Source: Pseudomonas arsenicoxydans
GTDB lineage: Bacteria > Pseudomonadota > Gammaproteobacteria > Pseudomonadales > Pseudomonadaceae
Length of the DNA: 64,000 nucleotides
Reading direction: 5' to 3'
Assembly (NCBI RefSeq): GCF_900103875.1
Contig: NZ_LT629705.1
Coordinates: 2,613,001-2,677,000, forward strand
Shown one piece after another: positions 45,066 through 54,262 of this stretch (the first letter of the stretch is position 1; every line of letters begins with the position of its first letter). Made by a program: the position numbers and the translations under genes. Under the pieces are notes generated by a model. It was not told where the DNA came from. It worked only from the letters and a program-made list of their open reading frames with translations, and did no database searches.

Positions 45066-45582
45066 TGCATTCTAGGATTCTACGTAGTGTTTCTACGTAA
45101 AATTCATTAGTCTTCAGCGCCTCTCTTCGGCGCCTCTTCAGCGCTTCGGAACAGAGCCTGATTTATTCTTCGGTTTCTCACCGGCAGTGCTCCCAGCGCT
45201 CCGGGGAAGTCGCTACCTGAAGGCGTACCGGGCGCTTAGCTTCAACAAGCTTTGGTGCTCCGTTCGGGAGCAGGCCGCTCGTTTTGCTTCTCCCGTGAAG
45301 CAGGTTTCGCTTATCACCGACAAAACCAAGGGCGACTTGCCGGACTGGCAGACCTACCGTGCATCAACGAACAAGGGCGGCACACTCATCGTGCTACATA
45401 GCAATGCAAGCAGTCTCGGGGGCAGGGCGTTTGTCCGATGCTTAGCAGTTGCCATTTTTTCATTTTGGGAAAACGCCAATGCTCCTGGCATAGCTTTCAC
45501 GGATAAAGCGTTGTAGCAGGTGGGTGATGTTTAGGGTGGCATGAGACTGAAGTGCGATGGGGTCAGGTAAGAGTAGTCACTG
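45066..45582. other. left end of the island, integrase arm-site motifs and non-coding DNA
   Basis: TACGTAG (45081) and TACGTAAAA (45094) resemble the two TACGTAAA copies near the integrase start at 57643-57664, suggesting arm-type binding sites. A run of short repeats of GCGCCTCTTC and CTTCGG occurs at about 45115-45160. A frame of 109 residues at 45187-45516 exists but has no domain and an unconvincing start, so I treat it as probable remnant DNA. Confidence 0.45.
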
Positions 45583-45590
45583 TGTAGTGG

Positions 45591-46753
<1,163 letters not shown>

Positions 46754-46817
46754 CTGACACCTCGATCTGGCGAGCATTCTCGCCTAAATGGGTGTCCGGT
46801 TTCATTAGACCACTACA

Positions 46818-47149
46818 CTGTGTTCGCTGCGCTATTTTGAGTCGCTGTCCGTCAGGGGTACAGCTGAAGCGGAACAACGAGCTTGCTAGAAGGGCGCGCT
46901 GCGGCGCACTGCTTAACGGAGCTCAGTTGGTGACCGGTTGGATCGCCGCGACTGCCAGTGCCTCGCTTAGCGCGATTGCAGGCGATTACCTCGGCAAGGG
47001 ACTCATGACCCGTTTCAGGTGGGCTGCGGATCAGCAGGATGCGGAAGGTTGCATGGAGGTTAAGCCTAGGACTCCCAATGGCCGTCATTGACAAACACGC
47101 TTGCTAGAGCATACTCGACAAAATATTGTATCAATCAGGCGAGTAAGCT
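46818..47149 (+). other. gap after the IS, possible remnant frame
   Basis: A frame stays open from near the IS end to 47091 (LLNGAQLVTGWIAATASASL), and joins in frame with an ATG at 45557 on the other side of the IS when the insertion and one target copy are removed. Only about 26 bases are involved on the left, so this is weak evidence for an interrupted gene. An AT-rich 60-base stretch precedes the ATPase gene and probably holds its promoter. Confidence 0.3.
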
Positions 47150-48349
47150 ATGACGATTTACAGCTTCGGCTTTGAAAATTTTTTCTCATTCGAAGAAAAA
47201 ACCGATATTTCATTCGTAATGGATAAGCGAACGAGCTTAAATGATAAGAGTTTCGATTCTTCCGTGTCGGATGAAAGGGTTAGTAAAGTTCTCGCTGTTA
47301 TCGGTGCAAATGGCTCCGGGAAAACAAATCTTATAAAGCCACTGGCCTATGTTCTCTGGTTTATCACTGATTCATTCTTTGCTAATCCAGAAAATACCAA
47401 AACTCGTGTGCGTTCTCATGCTTTCTCTAAAAGTCAACTTATTACGGTTAAGCTTGAGTTTGATGCTGACGGAGTTCGATATAGATACTCGTTACTTAGA
47501 AGTGATGAAAGAGTCTATGGTGAGACGCTTGACAAGAAAACAAGCAGGCTGTGGACGAAAATATTTATGCGTAAATGGGATGAGGAGGAAAAAAAATATA
47601 CTGTAACTCGAAAGGGTTTTGGTACTGCACAAATGCCGCTGGATGAAGTGGGTGAAGAGGTCTCCTTGATATCTTTGGCTGCGCAATATAAAAGTAAAGT
47701 GGCAGTCAGTATTTGCAACGCGCTCCGTTTAAATACGACGAATATATCTATGTATGGTCGTAATACATATTATGGTACAACCGACGTCTATGATGCATCC
47801 ACTTACTATAGTGAAAATGATGCCTCTAGAGAGACGATGGCGCGTTTTCTTCGTGAGCAGGACTTTGGCTTGGTGGATATAACCATCGACTCCTATGATC
47901 GTGCGGAAGAAGACGGCACGGTGAGTCAACATCTGTTGCCGTGGGCGGTTCACAAGAGGGGCGATGAAGAAACAAAACTGCCTTTACTATGGGAGTCGAA
48001 TGGTACGCAGGCGGCGTTTTTTCTGTTGAGTAAAATTCTGCCTCTTCTTGAAACTGGTGGTGTCATGATATATGACGAATTAGAAGGTGATCTACACCCG
48101 CTTATGATTGAGCCTATTCTCGATTTGTTTTTTAATAAGCGAACTAATCCTCACAACGCTCAATTAATCTTCACAACTCACTCAATCGAGGTTGTGAATC
48201 AGTTGCAAAAAAGTCAAGTGCTTTTGGTTGAGAAAAATGACAGTTCTAGCGAAGCGTGGAAACTGTCGGATATGGAGGGCGTAAGAAGTGATGATAATTT
48301 TTATGCTAAATACATGTCAGGCGCCTACGGCGCGATTCCTAGAGTGTGA
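47150..48349 (+). CDS. RloA-like AAA ATPase of a probable abortive infection system
   Basis: The 399-residue protein has an ABC/SMC-like ATPase core with Walker A IGANGSGKTNLIKPL (residues about 50-64), Walker B VMIYDELEGDLHP (about 300) and a C-terminal switch His in FTTHSIEVV. It begins with the YSFGFENFFSFEEKT motif typical of AAA_15/AAA_21 ATPases. With its TOPRIM neighbour it fits RloA/RloB, the pair known as AbiL in lactococci. It is rich in A and T compared with the chromosome. A role in defence against phage is likely. Confidence 0.8.
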   Translation: MTIYSFGFENFFSFEEKTDISFVMDKRTSLNDKSFDSSVSDERVSKVLAVIGANGSGKTNLIKPLAYVLWFITDSFFANPENTKTRVRSHAFSKSQLITVKLEFDADGVRYRYSLLRSDERVYGETLDKKTSRLWTKIFMRKWDEEEKKYTVTRKGFGTAQMPLDEVGEEVSLISLAAQYKSKVAVSICNALRLNTTNISMYGRNTYYGTTDVYDASTYYSENDASRETMARFLREQDFGLVDITIDSYDRAEEDGTVSQHLLPWAVHKRGDEETKLPLLWESNGTQAAFFLLSKILPLLETGGVMIYDELEGDLHPLMIEPILDLFFNKRTNPHNAQLIFTTHSIEVVNQLQKSQVLLVEKNDSSSEAWKLSDMEGVRSDDNFYAKYMSGAYGAIPRV

Positions 48350-48358
48350 GTGCCGTCC

Positions 48359-48877
48359 ATGCCGCCAAGAACAGTTAGAAAAACAAACCAAACCATTTTA
48401 TTTGCTGTTGAGGGAGATACGGAGCTAGCTTTTTTGACACATGTTAAAGGATGTTATGGTGGGCGCGATTGTAATGTAAGTGTCAGAATAAGAAATGCAC
48501 GAGGCCATGGTCCGCTTGGTATTGTGGATGCACTTATCAGTGGGGTAAGAGGCAAAAGTTATGATTTTTTAGCTGCGATGTTAGATTCTGATATCCCGCT
48601 CTGTGATGAAAGTAAGCGTTATTTTAAAAGGTATGGTGTTACGTTGTTTCAATCTAATCCAGCTATTGAGGGGACAATATTAAAGTTAGGCAACAATAGG
48701 CTTTTGGAAAATGCTGCGACTGGTGATTGTAAACGTATGTTGGCAAAGCTTTATCCTGGCGATTCCATGGATGTACGATTTTATGAGCGCCATTTTAATA
48801 AGGAGTTTATCGATGCTAATCGGGGTAGGGTTTTGCTTGTTGATGAATTAATTGATTACCTGACAGCACCAAAATAA
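48359..48877 (+). CDS. RloB-like TOPRIM protein, partner of the ATPase
   Basis: I start at the ATG at 48359, although a GTG four codons earlier is possible; the ATPase stop lies nine bases before. The 172-residue protein has a TOPRIM-like acidic set: Glu in FAVEGDTELAF, Asp in AAMLDSDIPLCDE and the RloB-type SNPAIEG segment. TOPRIM members of defence pairs are nucleases or effectors held by the ATPase. Very close spacing supports a two-gene toxin-sensor unit. Confidence 0.75.
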   Translation: MPPRTVRKTNQTILFAVEGDTELAFLTHVKGCYGGRDCNVSVRIRNARGHGPLGIVDALISGVRGKSYDFLAAMLDSDIPLCDESKRYFKRYGVTLFQSNPAIEGTILKLGNNRLLENAATGDCKRMLAKLYPGDSMDVRFYERHFNKEFIDANRGRVLLVDELIDYLTAPK

Positions 48878-48969
48878 TTTGGAAGTGGTCGGATGTTCTA
48901 AATTCTTAAGAAGGTTAAAAATATATAATTTTACGACTATGGTGGGGGTTGCAGGCATTCTTCATGGGT

Positions 48970-49115
48970 TAGTAATAACTGCATCGTCCCGATTTTGAGT
49001 CAGTTCACCATCCACTTTAATCGAATCAATAAAATAAAAGTTATTCACTTTTGGCGGCAATCGGTGGTTACACCATGGTTGAGCCCGCCTGAAACCTAGC
49101 GCTTTCGCTTAGACA
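48970..49115. repeat. diverged noncoding module, copy A
   Basis: This stretch (GCATCGTCCCGATT, then ATCGGTGGTTACACCATGGT) resembles the tract at 51186-51480, which has GCATCGTCTCGATT and ATCGGCGGTCACGCCATGGT in the same order. The 48878-49159 gap holds no gene. The copies are diverged and of different length, so homology is by eye only. Confidence 0.4.
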
Positions 49116-49159
49116 GTTCTAGCGGCGCTGATGATAGTGCTAGTCTTTTATTGGTGCGA

Positions 49160-49468
49160 TTACCGAAAATAGAAGTACGCAAAGACTGCCACCATGACTA
49201 CGAATATAACCCGCCCCTGGTAAACATCTGAGTTCGCCTTATCCACGTTGATCTTAAGGTAAGTTTCGCTATCGCTCAGACCTCGTGTCTTGTATTTCAT
49301 GATCTGATTGATTTGGTCGTCGAGTTTCTTGTTGTGACTGCTGTTGTTCGATGCGGCGATAAGCCAAACGATCAACCACAGACCTCCAGTGAGGACGCTC
49401 AGTATCAGATGAAAAATGTGGTTGGTAGCTTTCTTCTGACTATTCAGTACGAAAATTTTCTCGTTCAT
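49160..49468 (-). CDS. small membrane protein of the island
   Basis: The 102-residue protein has two hydrophobic helices (ILSVLTGGLWLIVWLIA and IFVVMVAVFAYFYF) with a charged loop of about 40 residues. No family was recognised. It stands alone between the RloB-like and XRE genes on the opposite strand, and could be an immunity or envelope protein, although there is no direct evidence. Confidence 0.6.
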   Translation of the reverse strand: MNEKIFVLNSQKKATNHIFHLILSVLTGGLWLIVWLIAASNNSSHNKKLDDQINQIMKYKTRGLSDSETYLKINVDKANSDVYQGRVIFVVMVAVFAYFYFR

Positions 49469-49583
49469 TGTCTCGCCTGCATTGGGCTGGGGTCTGAGTT
49501 TCGGTAAGACTCAGAATATCCCAAATTCAGATATCTGAAAACCAGATATAGGTTGGACAGCTGCCCACCCTAACCAGTCAGCC

Positions 49584-49832
49584 ATGCCCAAGACGATCTA
49601 TAGACCGGAACACGCCGTGCTTTTGTCGCTGCTGAAGAAGTACAGAAAAGCGGCGGGTCTGACTCAAGTTCAGTGCTCACAGGCGCTGGAGCGGCCACAG
49701 TCATTCATGAGTGACGTTGAAAGTGGTACACGCCGTTTGGACATCGTGCAGCTTCGCGATCTGTGCAAGGTCCTGGGTGTTGGCCTGCAAGAACTGATTG
49801 CAGAGTTCGAAAAAATCTTGTCGAAAGGATGA
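49584..49832 (+). CDS. XRE-family helix-turn-helix regulator
   Basis: The 82-residue protein is a single HTH_3 domain (LKKYRKAAGLTQVQCSQALE with SFMSDVESGTRRLDIV). It likely represses island genes. Its start is divergent from the small membrane protein gene, so it may control that one. Confidence 0.85.
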   Translation: MPKTIYRPEHAVLLSLLKKYRKAAGLTQVQCSQALERPQSFMSDVESGTRRLDIVQLRDLCKVLGVGLQELIAEFEKILSKG

Positions 49833-49886
49833 GCAGGATTGTTGACTAAGCCATAGATTCTATTTTGTTCTGTCATCGATCATGCC

Positions 49887-50222
49887 ATGGTCAGCCAGAA
49901 TCAAGCACTCGCCATTGCTGATGTATTAACGCTGATGCTTTACAGCTAGCAGGGCATAGCTGCTGGGCTAGAGGATCTTGTACCCAGCCAAGGTGGTGTC
50001 ATCACACCTGAAAACGCCTTGGCAGCTCCACAGGCACTGGATTGAACGCTCAAGCTCTCACCTACGCATTTAGTCAGTTACAACAAACCTGATCGACAGC
50101 TGCACATCTCGGGCCGTGTGGAAGCATATGGACTAGATAAGCGTGGGGTTACAGTTTGGGTCGTCTCGTTAGATAAAGACTCCCAAAACGCGCTACAGGA
50201 GCTTGTGTGGGTAGTTGACTGA
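49887..50222 (+). pseudogene. decayed ORF with two in-frame stops
   Basis: A 112-codon frame starts at ATG 49887 and ends at TGA 50220-50222, with TAG at 49947 and TGA at 50043 in frame. The translated parts look like real protein (HLVSYNKPDRQLHISGRV and VTVWVVSLDKDSQNAL). I cannot name the family. Recoding seems unlikely, and decay of an old cargo gene is the simple reading. The remainder of the 595-base gap holds no gene. Confidence 0.5.
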
Positions 50223-50427
50223 GTATAACTATCCGGATGAAATACCCCTTGACAAAACAGGGTCAATAGGCGTATAAAGCCCACTCTTTCCAGCAGTCCG
50301 CACCGAACGTTCTCGACCTACCTATAGGGTAACGTCAGACGGCGGTTTTCGTTCGTCTGGGATTTGACCCTATCCAACACAACGAGGCGTTTGCCTATGA
50401 CATGAACCGAATACAGGAGATACAAAG

Positions 50428-51054
50428 TTGAATAATCAATCACTGCTTTCGCATCAATGCCGGACCACCAACATCAATGGCTTCAGAGTCGATCAAGCGA
50501 CTGGCGAAGTTTACGGTGAGTACATCATTACCCAGTACACAGCACCAACGGACGCGCTGAAACCAGAGCTCAGTAAATGCCGAAGCGTTGATGATATACA
50601 CACCTTTCTTAAGCACGTAGACCTTCGCACACTCCCTCCCTTTTCCAGGTTTTCACTTGTTGATGCACAAGATCACGCTCATGGCCAATGGAAAAGAACC
50701 GGGGTAGATTGTCGTATCACCCTTCCGATGATGAACACGCTTTACACTCTTCACGGACTTGTGAGGTACGCTAACATCATCGTTATGGCGAAGGCGGATT
50801 TGGCGAAGGCACTGGGCGTCGCCGAATCCAACTTGAAGAAGAAACTTGCACCACTGGTCAATGCGAAGCTGTTAAGGGCGTATACATCCTGCGATGACAT
50901 TCGCAAGGGTGAGATCAAATTGCTCGTAAACCCTCGCCTGATCTTCCGTGGCTTCGACAATGTCCGCGAGGCGTATATAGAGAGATGGTACTTGGATGAG
51001 ACTAGAGAAAGGTGCTCACTCCATGGCCGAGACACACTTGCAGCTGCTGCGTAA
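50428..51054 (+). CDS. RepL-like winged-helix protein
   Basis: The 208-residue protein has an N-terminal region with no clear domain and a C-terminal winged helix (about 120-185: LAKALGVAESNLKKKLAPLV, then a beta wing and KLLVNPRLIFRGF). This resembles RepL-type plasmid replication proteins, where the NPRLIFRG end is characteristic. If so, the island may once have replicated as a plasmid. A transcriptional regulator is the main alternative. Confidence 0.55.
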   Translation: MNNQSLLSHQCRTTNINGFRVDQATGEVYGEYIITQYTAPTDALKPELSKCRSVDDIHTFLKHVDLRTLPPFSRFSLVDAQDHAHGQWKRTGVDCRITLPMMNTLYTLHGLVRYANIIVMAKADLAKALGVAESNLKKKLAPLVNAKLLRAYTSCDDIRKGEIKLLVNPRLIFRGFDNVREAYIERWYLDETRERCSLHGRDTLAAAA

Positions 51055-51143
51055 GATTTTAAAAAAAGTTACGCATGAATCGGGCTGCAAGCCTTTGTAT
51101 TCAAGGGGTAGTTGAAACTCCTCTTATATATAAAGAATTTGCC

Positions 51144-51336
51144 TAGTGCGAAGCACTACAGTTTAAACATGTTGATGGGCAATAGTCGCATCGTCTCGAT
51201 TCAGGATCAGCCACCAGTGAATACAATAATATCAACACACATCAAAGCTCTTCGCTTTTGATCTGCTACACCGAAGGTGACGTGCAATGACTGTCAGCGT
51301 CCGCTGACGGGGTTACTACTGAATGCGTCCGCATTC
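51144..51336. other. array of short hairpins downstream of the RepL-like gene
   Basis: Four compact hairpins occur in under 200 bases: TAGTGC-GAA-GCACTA at 51144, ATCAAAGC-TCTTC-GCTTTTGAT at 51241, GTCAGCG-TC-CGCTGAC at 51293 and GAATGCG-TC-CGCATTC at 51321. Another, TGGC-GAA-GCCA, is at 51488. The 51055-51522 gap has no gene on either strand that I can support. A replication origin, structured RNA or relic of a gene cassette are all possible. Confidence 0.6.
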
Positions 51337-51522
51337 GTTTATGCACCGAAGCAAAAGGCAAGGTCAAAGGCAAGAGCTGGATTTTTGTTTAATTGTATTT
51401 GTGTCGAGGTACACCCGAAGGAACATCGGCGGTCACGCCATGGTTGATTCAACATGAAAAGCTCACGCTTTCGGTGCGACCACCTTGTGGCGAAGCCAAC
51501 GAGCCACGAAAGCACCATGACA

Positions 51523-51756
51523 CTAATGCGGTGTCAGCTCATGCAGGCGCTTCTCAAGCGCGCTCTGGAAAACTACCAGCAGGTTGTCCGCATCGAGGCT
51601 GGAAATCCTCCTGTGCGACTCAAGCACCCACACGAGGGTCCGTGTAGCATGACCAACGCAGATTGCCTCAAACTGGGTATCCGCCTCAGCAATGTGGTTC
51701 AGCAGATCCACCGCCTTTAGTTTCATGAGGTACGTGTCGCCTATTGCGTCGATCAT
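51523..51756 (-). CDS. hypothetical 77-residue protein of the island
   Basis: The protein is helical and hydrophilic (LKAVDLLNHIAEADTQFEAI and LVVFQSALEKRLHEL), with no recognised domain. The ATG is preceded by GGTGGGTG, a fair ribosome site. A hairpin (CACCGCCA / TGGCGGTG) stands at 51774-51792 between it and the gene upstream. I prefer this frame to the overlapping plus-strand frames because it reads like a folded protein. Confidence 0.5.
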   Translation of the reverse strand: MIDAIGDTYLMKLKAVDLLNHIAEADTQFEAICVGHATRTLVWVLESHRRISSLDADNLLVVFQSALEKRLHELTPH

Positions 51757-51830
51757 GATTCACCCACCACGCTCACCGCCAGCTTGGCGGTGGTATCTCC
51801 ACCATACTCTCATCTGGCGAAGCCAACAGG

Positions 51831-52202
51831 TTACACACGCTTAGGGCGAAACCCTCGGTATATCCAACCGATTAGCCAGCCCGTAATATACAGAGCCACA
51901 CTCAGCCCTAACCAAATGTTTATGGCGTAAGTGATGTACGACGTTCGTTCTTTGGACATGTTCGAAATTTCTTTCTGGAAGTCCTCATTCTCTTTTCGAA
52001 TGTCTTCCCGAAGGCTGGCGATGTAGTCACTAGAATAGTTAGAGGCAGTCGCATCCTTGAGATAGCTAGTCAGTTGACTGATCCTTGATTTGTGGTTGTA
52101 GGTGGTTCTTTCCTCGGTGGGTAGTATGAGTTGTGTGTACCACCCGATAAGGATCGCCAGAACCAAACAAACCACCACCCACAACCGTTGCCATCCATTC
52201 AT
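51831..52202 (-). CDS. membrane protein with coiled-coil loop
   Basis: The 123-residue protein has a membrane helix at each end (LWVVVCLVLAILIGWYTQLI and IWLGLSVALYITGWLIGWI) and a central helical segment rich in Asp, Glu, Lys and Ser. The layout resembles small phage spanin or Rz-like proteins and some toxins, but no family could be named. The next gene upstream is also a membrane protein gene. Confidence 0.65.
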   Translation of the reverse strand: MNGWQRLWVVVCLVLAILIGWYTQLILPTEERTTYNHKSRISQLTSYLKDATASNYSSDYIASLREDIRKENEDFQKEISNMSKERTSYITYAINIWLGLSVALYITGWLIGWIYRGFRPKRV

Positions 52203-52236
52203 GTTTACTGCCCTTGTTTGCTTAGTTTGGTGGTGT

Positions 52237-52695
52237 CTATTTCACCTGTAAACCATCGGGATTTCCACATCCTGTTCCAGCTGTCGACTTGCATGGCATT
52301 ATGCCGATGGTATGAATTGTTGGTTCGCCATTGGGAATGCTCGGATTGCCGGGCCATGAATAGGGTCCGAAATCATATCTGTCACGCCCTTTGCTATTAG
52401 GTCGCATGCCAGAGGGGTAGGTGCTGTTTGTGGTATCCATGGTTGGTTGGGGCTCAGTTAATATATCTGTCTTATAGACAAGGCTGGCAACCAATATAGC
52501 GGTACCACAAAAGGCAAAGTATGTTCCCGGAGCCATATCTCTGATTTGGATATTTAGGTCTTCGCCATATTTAACTTTGAAGTCGCCTTGTCTTTCTTGT
52601 ACGACATAGAAGAGTCTGTAACCAAGAAATATGCACAGGCAACCGCCCAAAACTATAAGCATGCGGTAGATCATGAATAGCTGAATCTGGCTCAC
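52237..52695 (-). CDS. membrane protein of the island
   Basis: The 152-residue protein has two membrane helices (residues about 8-30 and 56-75) followed by a Pro, Gly and Ser-rich tail with two Cys near the end (PCKSTAGTGCGNPDG). No family was recognised. It lies 34 bases before the next membrane protein gene on the same strand, so the two are probably cotranscribed and may act together. Confidence 0.65.
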   Translation of the reverse strand: MSQIQLFMIYRMLIVLGGCLCIFLGYRLFYVVQERQGDFKVKYGEDLNIQIRDMAPGTYFAFCGTAILVASLVYKTDILTEPQPTMDTTNSTYPSGMRPNSKGRDRYDFGPYSWPGNPSIPNGEPTIHTIGIMPCKSTAGTGCGNPDGLQVK

Positions 52696-53008
52696 GTTTT
52701 AATCCTCTGGGGATGTACGAAGGGTAGCAGAGGTATAAACCTCAGGCGAAACCCTAGATAACTACCTGGAAACCCCATGTAAACTATGCTACTAACTAGC
52801 TCTATTAGGATTGGTATTAAGATAGGTATGATCTATAAGTCAGTGTTTCCGTAGTGTCTGGCTAAGCTCGACCTTGGCGGAAACATCTGTTTCAGTAGTT
52901 TTGTTCAGAAATCACCCAATCCATCAAAAGCAGCCACTTTTCACCAGAATGCAGCAAGCCAGCCTCACCAATAGCCAGTTGACAGCAACTCAGGTGCAGA
53001 TGGTGTGG
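52696..53008. other. gap between the membrane protein and the CxxC protein genes
   Basis: The 313 bases are rather AT-rich at the left (TAGGATTGGTATTAAGATAG region). No convincing gene, RNA or hairpin was seen. It likely includes the promoter of the leftward membrane protein genes. Confidence 0.4.
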
Positions 53009-53185
53009 TTAATCGTCCTTCTCAGCTCGTTTGGCACAGGCACCACGCATTTTCGTCCTTCGGTATACATCTACCTCCCCGAGAGTGATGTGCATCTTGC
53101 AATCACTGCACCGAATGTCTTCGGCTTCTGCCTTACGGTCCCAATTCGATTCCGCTACGTCTCGTTGGTGCTTTTCTTGGCCCAT
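53009..53185 (-). CDS. 58-residue CxxC protein
   Basis: On the minus strand, after AACAGGAGCG, an ATG at 53185 opens a frame of 58 residues: it is hydrophilic and has CSDC and a third Cys in RGACAKRAEKDD. The pattern fits a tiny zinc-ribbon or zinc-finger-like protein. It is shorter than common gene-calling limits and overlaps a longer but unconvincing plus-strand frame. The good ribosome site and divergent position to the recombinase gene favour it. Confidence 0.6.
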   Translation of the reverse strand: MGQEKHQRDVAESNWDRKAEAEDIRCSDCKMHITLGEVDVYRRTKMRGACAKRAEKDD

Positions 53186-53237
53186 GGGTATGCGCTCCTG
53201 TTGAGGATGGTAGTGTTAACTGTAGCTCGCCTCAGGT

Positions 53238-53356
53238 GTACCGATTCGGGTATAGACCAAGCGATACCGTTAATCGGCCTGTCTGCCTGTACCGAAAATA
53301 CCCCTTTCGAAACCCTAATCGGCACACCTATAATCGGTACATCCAAAACGGTATAG
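53238..53356. promoter_or_regulatory. possible res/operator region of the serine recombinase
   Basis: TACCG occurs at 53239, 53265 and 53290, and its inverse CGGTA at 53335 and 53349. AATCGG is repeated three times in the same stretch. Repeated inverted half-sites just upstream of a resolvase gene are typical of res sites that also control its expression. The precise subsites cannot be set by eye. Confidence 0.5.
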
Positions 53357-53368
53357 GAGGGGTTTCAA

Positions 53369-53983
53369 ATGTTCATACGTGCCTATCTGAGAGCTTCGAC
53401 AGATATACAAGACGCTACACGTGCAAAAGAGCAGTTGAAGGAGTTCGCTGCTGCCAACGGCCAGCGTATCGCTAGCTGGTATATCGAGAACGAATCAGGC
53501 TCGACCCTGCAACGTCCTGAGTTGTTCCGCCTGCTGGATGATTGCGAAGCTGGCGACATCCTGTTGATTGAACAGGTAGACCGGTTGTCCCGGTTGAATG
53601 ATGCTGATTGGAAGAAGCTCCGTGCGATCCTCGACACTAAGGGTGTACTGGTTGTAGCGCTGGACTTGCCTACCTCTCACGCCGCCATGCAACCACCTCG
53701 CAATGGTGACGACTTCACAGGCCGTATGCTGGCTGCAATCAACTCGATGTTGATGGACATGCTGGCTGCTGTTGCAAGGAAGGACTACGACGACAGACGC
53801 CGCCGTGCTGACCAAGGGATTGCTAAGGCGAAGGAAGCCGGGATGTACACAGGCCGTCCAGTTGACGAGAAACTGCACAAGCGCATCAAGGATTGTCTCG
53901 CCGCTGGCATGAGCCTCCGCAAGACAGCAACGACTGTGGGTTGTGCTCTGTCTACGGTGCAGCGTGTTGCCTCAAAGGACTGA
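53369..53983 (+). CDS. serine recombinase (resolvase/invertase family)
   Basis: The 204-residue protein has the resolvase catalytic domain, with the active Ser in YLRASTDIQ and the conserved Arg and Asp in EQVDRLSRL, and a C-terminal helix-turn-helix (SLRKTATTVGCALSTVQRV). The ATG follows GGAGGGG. It may resolve or invert DNA of the island, or be left from a transposon or plasmid. It lies after candidate res sites. Confidence 0.92.
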   Translation: MFIRAYLRASTDIQDATRAKEQLKEFAAANGQRIASWYIENESGSTLQRPELFRLLDDCEAGDILLIEQVDRLSRLNDADWKKLRAILDTKGVLVVALDLPTSHAAMQPPRNGDDFTGRMLAAINSMLMDMLAAVARKDYDDRRRRADQGIAKAKEAGMYTGRPVDEKLHKRIKDCLAAGMSLRKTATTVGCALSTVQRVASKD

Positions 53984-54004
53984 GCCTCAATGACTACACC
54001 CAAT

Positions 54005-54026
54005 GCCCGCCTTGAGCGGGCTTTGT
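54005..54026 (+). terminator. terminator after the serine recombinase gene
   Basis: GCCCGC and GCGGGC pair around CTTGA, followed by TTTGTC. The T-run is short. The rest of the 53984-54262 gap contains no gene. Confidence 0.6.
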
Positions 54027-54262
54027 CATGTCTGGAGCCAGTGTGACGCTGAGTCGTTTGCTGGTCTGAATCAGGCTCACAGAGCGGCCTAGGGTGCAGG
54101 GTTATTTTGGAAAAGCTGGCGACTAGACAAGCCCCCAGAGGTGAGCGTTAAACGCATCGGGCAAGACTGACAAAAACGCGTCTCACCTTATTTTTCAGCC
54201 AGAAACGCAAAAGCTGAGCAAGAGTGCTCAGTGGTTTTCAGCGCGGGCCAGGTTTTGGAGAA

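Noticed and set aside
45187..45516. 109-residue frame at the left end of the tRNA island
   Set aside because: No domain and no good start; likely remnant DNA.
47150..48877. PARIS (AriA/AriB) or retron-type assignment for the ATPase-TOPRIM pair
   Set aside because: The second protein is shorter than AriB and has the RloB-type SNPxxE segment, and no reverse transcriptase is present.
51393..51720. Two overlapping plus-strand frames of 84 and 88 residues
   Set aside because: Both lack ribosome sites and cover hairpin-rich DNA; the minus-strand frame at 51523-51756 reads more like a protein.
52874..53356. 160-residue plus-strand frame
   Set aside because: It has no domain or ribosome site, overlaps candidate recombinase sites, and the opposite strand holds a better small frame.
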